Shown one piece after another: positions 59,161 through 61,094 of a DNA stretch of 61,094 nucleotides. The first letter of the stretch is position 1, and the number at the start of each line of letters is the position of its first letter. A program made the translations under genes and the position numbers. Below the pieces are notes generated by a model. It did not search any database, had not been told where the DNA came from, and saw only the letters and a list, made by a program, of their open reading frames with translations. The stretch is from Candidatus Faecalibacterium gallistercoris (GTDB lineage Bacteria > Bacillota > Clostridia > Oscillospirales > Ruminococcaceae), in NCBI GenBank assembly GCA_019116585.1, contig DXBJ01000078.1, positions 1 through 61,094 of the forward strand. Direction: 5' to 3'.

Positions 59161-59190
59161 GAATGGGCCGGGGCCGGCGGGGCCATACTC
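59161..59190 (+). promoter_or_regulatory. Candidate forespore (SigF/SigG-type) promoter of sigG
   Basis: GAATG (59161-59165) fits the SigG -35 consensus, and CATACT (59183-59188) fits the -10 except for the last base, with 17 nt between. It lies in the 88-nt gap between sigE and sigG. Confidence 0.5.
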
Positions 59191-59218
59191 CCGGTAAATG
59201 GATACCGGGAGGCACAGG

Positions 59219-59980
59219 ATGTACAATAAGGTGGAGCTGTGCGGCGTGGATACCGCGGGGCTGCCCGTCCTCTCCGAGGAGGAAAAGCGCGCCCTGCTCA
59301 CCGCCGCCCGCGCCGGCGACCGGGCTGCCCGCCGCCGGATGATCGAGGGCAATCTGCGGCTGGTGCTCAGCGTGGTGCAGAAATTCTCGCAGCGGGGCGA
59401 AAATCTCGACGATCTGTTCCAGGTGGGGTGCATCGGGCTGATCAAGGCCATCGACCACTTCGACCCGGCGCTGGAGGTGCGGTTTTCCACCTACGGCGTG
59501 CCCATGATCGTGGGGGAGATCCGGCGTTTTCTGCGGGACAACAACGCGGTGCGAGTCAGCCGCTCGATGCGGGACACCGCCTACCGGGCCATGCAGGCCC
59601 GGGAACAGCTGGAAAAATCCCTGGGCCGCGAGCCCACCCTGGACGAGACAGCCGCCGCCGTGGGCCTGTCCCGCCGGGAGGTGGCGGCAGCCCTGGCGTC
59701 GGTGGTGGAGCCGGTCAGCCTGGAAGAGCCGGTCTACAGCGACGGCGGCGACGCCATGTATATCATGGACCAGGTGCGGGACACCGACGGGGAAGAAAGC
59801 TGGATCAGCGCCCTGGAGTTCCGCCAGACGGTGCAGGGCCTGCCCGAGCGGGAGCGCCGGATCGTGGAGCTGCGCTACCTGCTGGGCAAGACCCAGATGG
59901 AAGTGGCCCGGGAGATCGGCATCAGCCAGGCCCAGGTCAGCCGCCTGGAAAAAAGCGCCCTGCAGCAGTTCCGGCACTGA
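59219..59980 (+). CDS. sigG: RNA polymerase forespore sigma factor SigG
   Basis: This 253-residue sigma factor opens with MYNKVELCGVDTAGLPVLSE, the SigG-specific start that contacts anti-sigma factors. Region 2 (GNLRLVLSVVQKFSQRGENL, DLFQVGCIGLIKAIDHFDP, RFSTYGVPMIVGEIRRFLRD), region 3 and region 4 (LPERERRIVELRYLLGKTQM, EIGISQAQVSRLEK) are complete. It drives late forespore genes. GGGAGG precedes the ATG at 59219. A convergent terminator follows. Confidence 0.95.
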   Translation: MYNKVELCGVDTAGLPVLSEEEKRALLTAARAGDRAARRRMIEGNLRLVLSVVQKFSQRGENLDDLFQVGCIGLIKAIDHFDPALEVRFSTYGVPMIVGEIRRFLRDNNAVRVSRSMRDTAYRAMQAREQLEKSLGREPTLDETAAAVGLSRREVAAALASVVEPVSLEEPVYSDGGDAMYIMDQVRDTDGEESWISALEFRQTVQGLPERERRIVELRYLLGKTQMEVAREIGISQAQVSRLEKSALQQFRH

Positions 59981-59990
59981 ACACAGAGCA

Positions 59991-60032
59991 AGCGCCCCTG
60001 CCGTCCCTTTATGAGAGGGATGACAGGGGCGT
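59991..60032. terminator. Convergent terminator between sigG and spoIIID
   Basis: AGCGCCCCTG...TCCCT, loop, AGGGA...CAGGGGCGTTT. The stem is long, with two mismatches. Confidence 0.8.
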
Positions 60033-60033
60033 T

Positions 60034-60285
60034 TCAGTGCCGCTTCTGGTACTTTTCCCGGGTGGCTGCGCCGCCCCGCAGATGACGCTCGGCCTTATTG
60101 CGGGCCAGCACCGCCCGCACCTGGGCGTACAGGCCGGGGCTGATCGCCCGCAGGCGGAAGGCGACGTCCTTGTGTACCGTAGACTTGCTGTAACCGAAGG
60201 CGGCGGCCGCTGCCCGGACGGTGGCGCCGTGCTGTACGATGTACTCCCCCAGCAGGACGGCCCGCTGGACGGGATCGCCTTTCAT
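60034..60285 (-). CDS. spoIIID: Mother-cell transcription factor SpoIIID
   Basis: This 83-residue DNA-binding protein matches SpoIIID throughout: RAVLLGEYIVQHGATVRAAA, then AFGYSKSTVHKDVAFRLRAI (helix-turn-helix), and the basic tail RHLRGGAATREKYQ. In Bacillus it switches the mother cell from SigE to SigK genes. The ATG at 60285 is chosen because GGAGG lies 10 nt upstream; an ATG three codons earlier is too close to that site. It is convergent with sigG. Confidence 0.92.
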   Translation of the reverse strand: MKGDPVQRAVLLGEYIVQHGATVRAAAAAFGYSKSTVHKDVAFRLRAISPGLYAQVRAVLARNKAERHLRGGAATREKYQKRH

Positions 60286-60472
60286 GCTATCCATCCCTCC
60301 CCGCAGGGGCGCCGGCAAAGGGCCCGGCATCGCCCGCCCCCGCCGGCCCGAAAGGGCCGCCAAAGGGCGCGGCGCTTCCGGAGCTGGCCATGGGGGCGGC
60401 TTGCAGGATGCGCGGCTTCCCGGGTGCCCCTGGTCATTCTTTTCTAAAAGGTATGCGGAGCAGGGGCAGGGT

Positions 60473-60880
60473 ATGCCGGGGGAGGGGCGTCCCGGCCCGG
60501 CGGGGGCGGCATTTGTTACCGGGCGGTGCCTATACCACATCAACACCTTCGCCACCGGGGACACCGCCCTGGCCCGCCAACTGCTGGACGAAAACTACAT
60601 CCAGCACAACCTGGCCTACGGCACCGGCGAGGACGCCTTTGTCGCCTCGGTGGAGGGGCTGGCCGCCGCGCCGGTCAAGACCACCGTGCACAACATCCGC
60701 GCCTTTGCGGACGGGGACTATGTGTTCCTCCAGACCGTCTACAGCTTTGCCGGGGCGGGGGACCAGGTGGCCTTTGACATCTTCCGCTTCGATGAGGACG
60801 GCAAGATCGCCGAGCACTGGGACGTGATGGAGACCATCGCGGACGAGTCCACCTAGCAGAACCCCAACGGCAAGTTCTGA
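60473..60880 (+). pseudogene. SnoaL/NTF2-like protein with amber codon near the end, possibly decayed
   Basis: The frame encodes a SnoaL-like fold: ATGDTALARQLLDENYIQHN, then TVHNIRAFADGDYVFLQTVY and FDIFRFDEDGKIAEHWDVME. It stops at TAG (60854-60856) after DEST, yet the frame continues for QNPNGKF to a TGA at 60878-60880. That tail resembles the usual family ending, where a Trp codon (TGG) would stand at the TAG. The N-terminus is also poor: no good ribosome site, and the region before residue 20 looks non-coding. It may be a truncated gene, or a functional short protein ending at 60856. Confidence 0.5.
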
Positions 60881-60969
60881 CCCGTCCCGCCAGGGCCCAA
60901 ACCTTCCCGATCAATTTATCCTTCTCCCTGCCCGGGAGGGGATTCAGCGTGTTGCAAGAGCGCCACGCT

Positions 60970-61024
60970 CCAGGGGGAACCCATTTCTGCCCGCATACGC
61001 GGGACAGAAATTCCTTCCCCCTGG
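60970..61024. repeat. 55-nt long hairpin near the right edge
   Basis: CCAGGGGGAA (60970-60979), ATTTCTG (60983-60989) and CCCGC (60990-60994) pair in order with GCGGG (60999-61003), CAGAAAT (61005-61011) and TTCCCCCTGG (61015-61024), with loop ATAC. A second small palindrome, TCCCCCTGGGGA, follows. No gene is seen from 60881 to the window end. It may be part of a repeat cut by the window. Confidence 0.55.
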
Positions 61025-61094
61025 TATCCCCCTGGGGACAAAATTTGGTGCTGAACCGCGCACTCGCCGCAAGGCGGCTCGCACACTCTCAGCG

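Overview
The window is a gene-dense chromosomal segment of a high-GC, spore-lineage member of the Bacillota. The likeliest source is an Oscillospiraceae/Ruminococcaceae gut bacterium of the Faecalibacterium-Gemmiger-Subdoligranulum group. The evidence is the strongly GC-ending codon use, the Firmicutes promoters (TTGCAA/TTGACA then TATACT/TATAAT), Clostridia gene orders (yabO-yabP-yabQ-divIC-yabR; spoIIGA-sigE-sigG; cdaA-cdaR) and two proteins that look like MAM, the Faecalibacterium microbial anti-inflammatory molecule. Assignment below family level is inference.

Layout. 1-2.1 kb: two tandem paralogous lipoproteins, each with its own promoter, then a gene-free stretch with a 20-bp palindrome and a possible small RNA. 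2.1-6.7 kb: a divergent MraY-like transferase, a small membrane protein/HTH pair, a folate one-carbon cluster (5-FTHF cyclo-ligase, FchA, a FolD with substituted active-site positions) and an orphan serine recombinase. 6.7-17.6 kb, minus strand: nucleoside uptake and salvage (pyrimidine-nucleoside phosphorylase, BMP-family ABC importer, cytidine deaminase, purine-nucleoside phosphorylase) plus a LysM/G5/M23 cell-wall hydrolase. 17.8-19.1 kb: an RluA-type pseudouridine synthase and rnpB, divergent from a shared -35 box. 19.3-24.8 kb: nadE, a NusG-II protein, an LCP ligase and a phosphohexomutase. 25-40 kb: a TetR regulator divergent from a probable 14-kb operon (ispDF, cdaA, cdaR, an FAD protein, an XpaC-like protein, recJ, rel, dtd, an MBL hydrolase, hemZ, a uridine-kinase-like protein). 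40.2-47.7 kb: two inverted copies of a 164-bp MITE-like repeat flanking mazG-hup-rqcP-yabP-yabQ-divIC, then yabR, an RlmL-type methyltransferase and two poorly known genes. 47.7-49.8 kb: a glmS ribozyme and glmS.

49.9-56.8 kb, minus strand, holds the most interesting locus: a C39-peptidase ABC exporter, two tandem MAM-like double-glycine proteins, a stand-alone GyrI-like protein, an HlyD-type adaptor and a BIG2-repeat surface protein. It is studded with palindromes, a large inverted repeat and a 197-bp repeat element. The exporter should cleave the GG leaders and, with the adaptor, release the MAM-like proteins outside the cell. 57.3-60.3 kb: tRNA-Asn, spoIIGA-sigE-sigG and a convergent spoIIID. 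The right edge has a decayed SnoaL-like gene and a long hairpin.

No CRISPR array, rRNA, prophage or transposase gene is visible. All calls come from reading the sequence; no database search was run.
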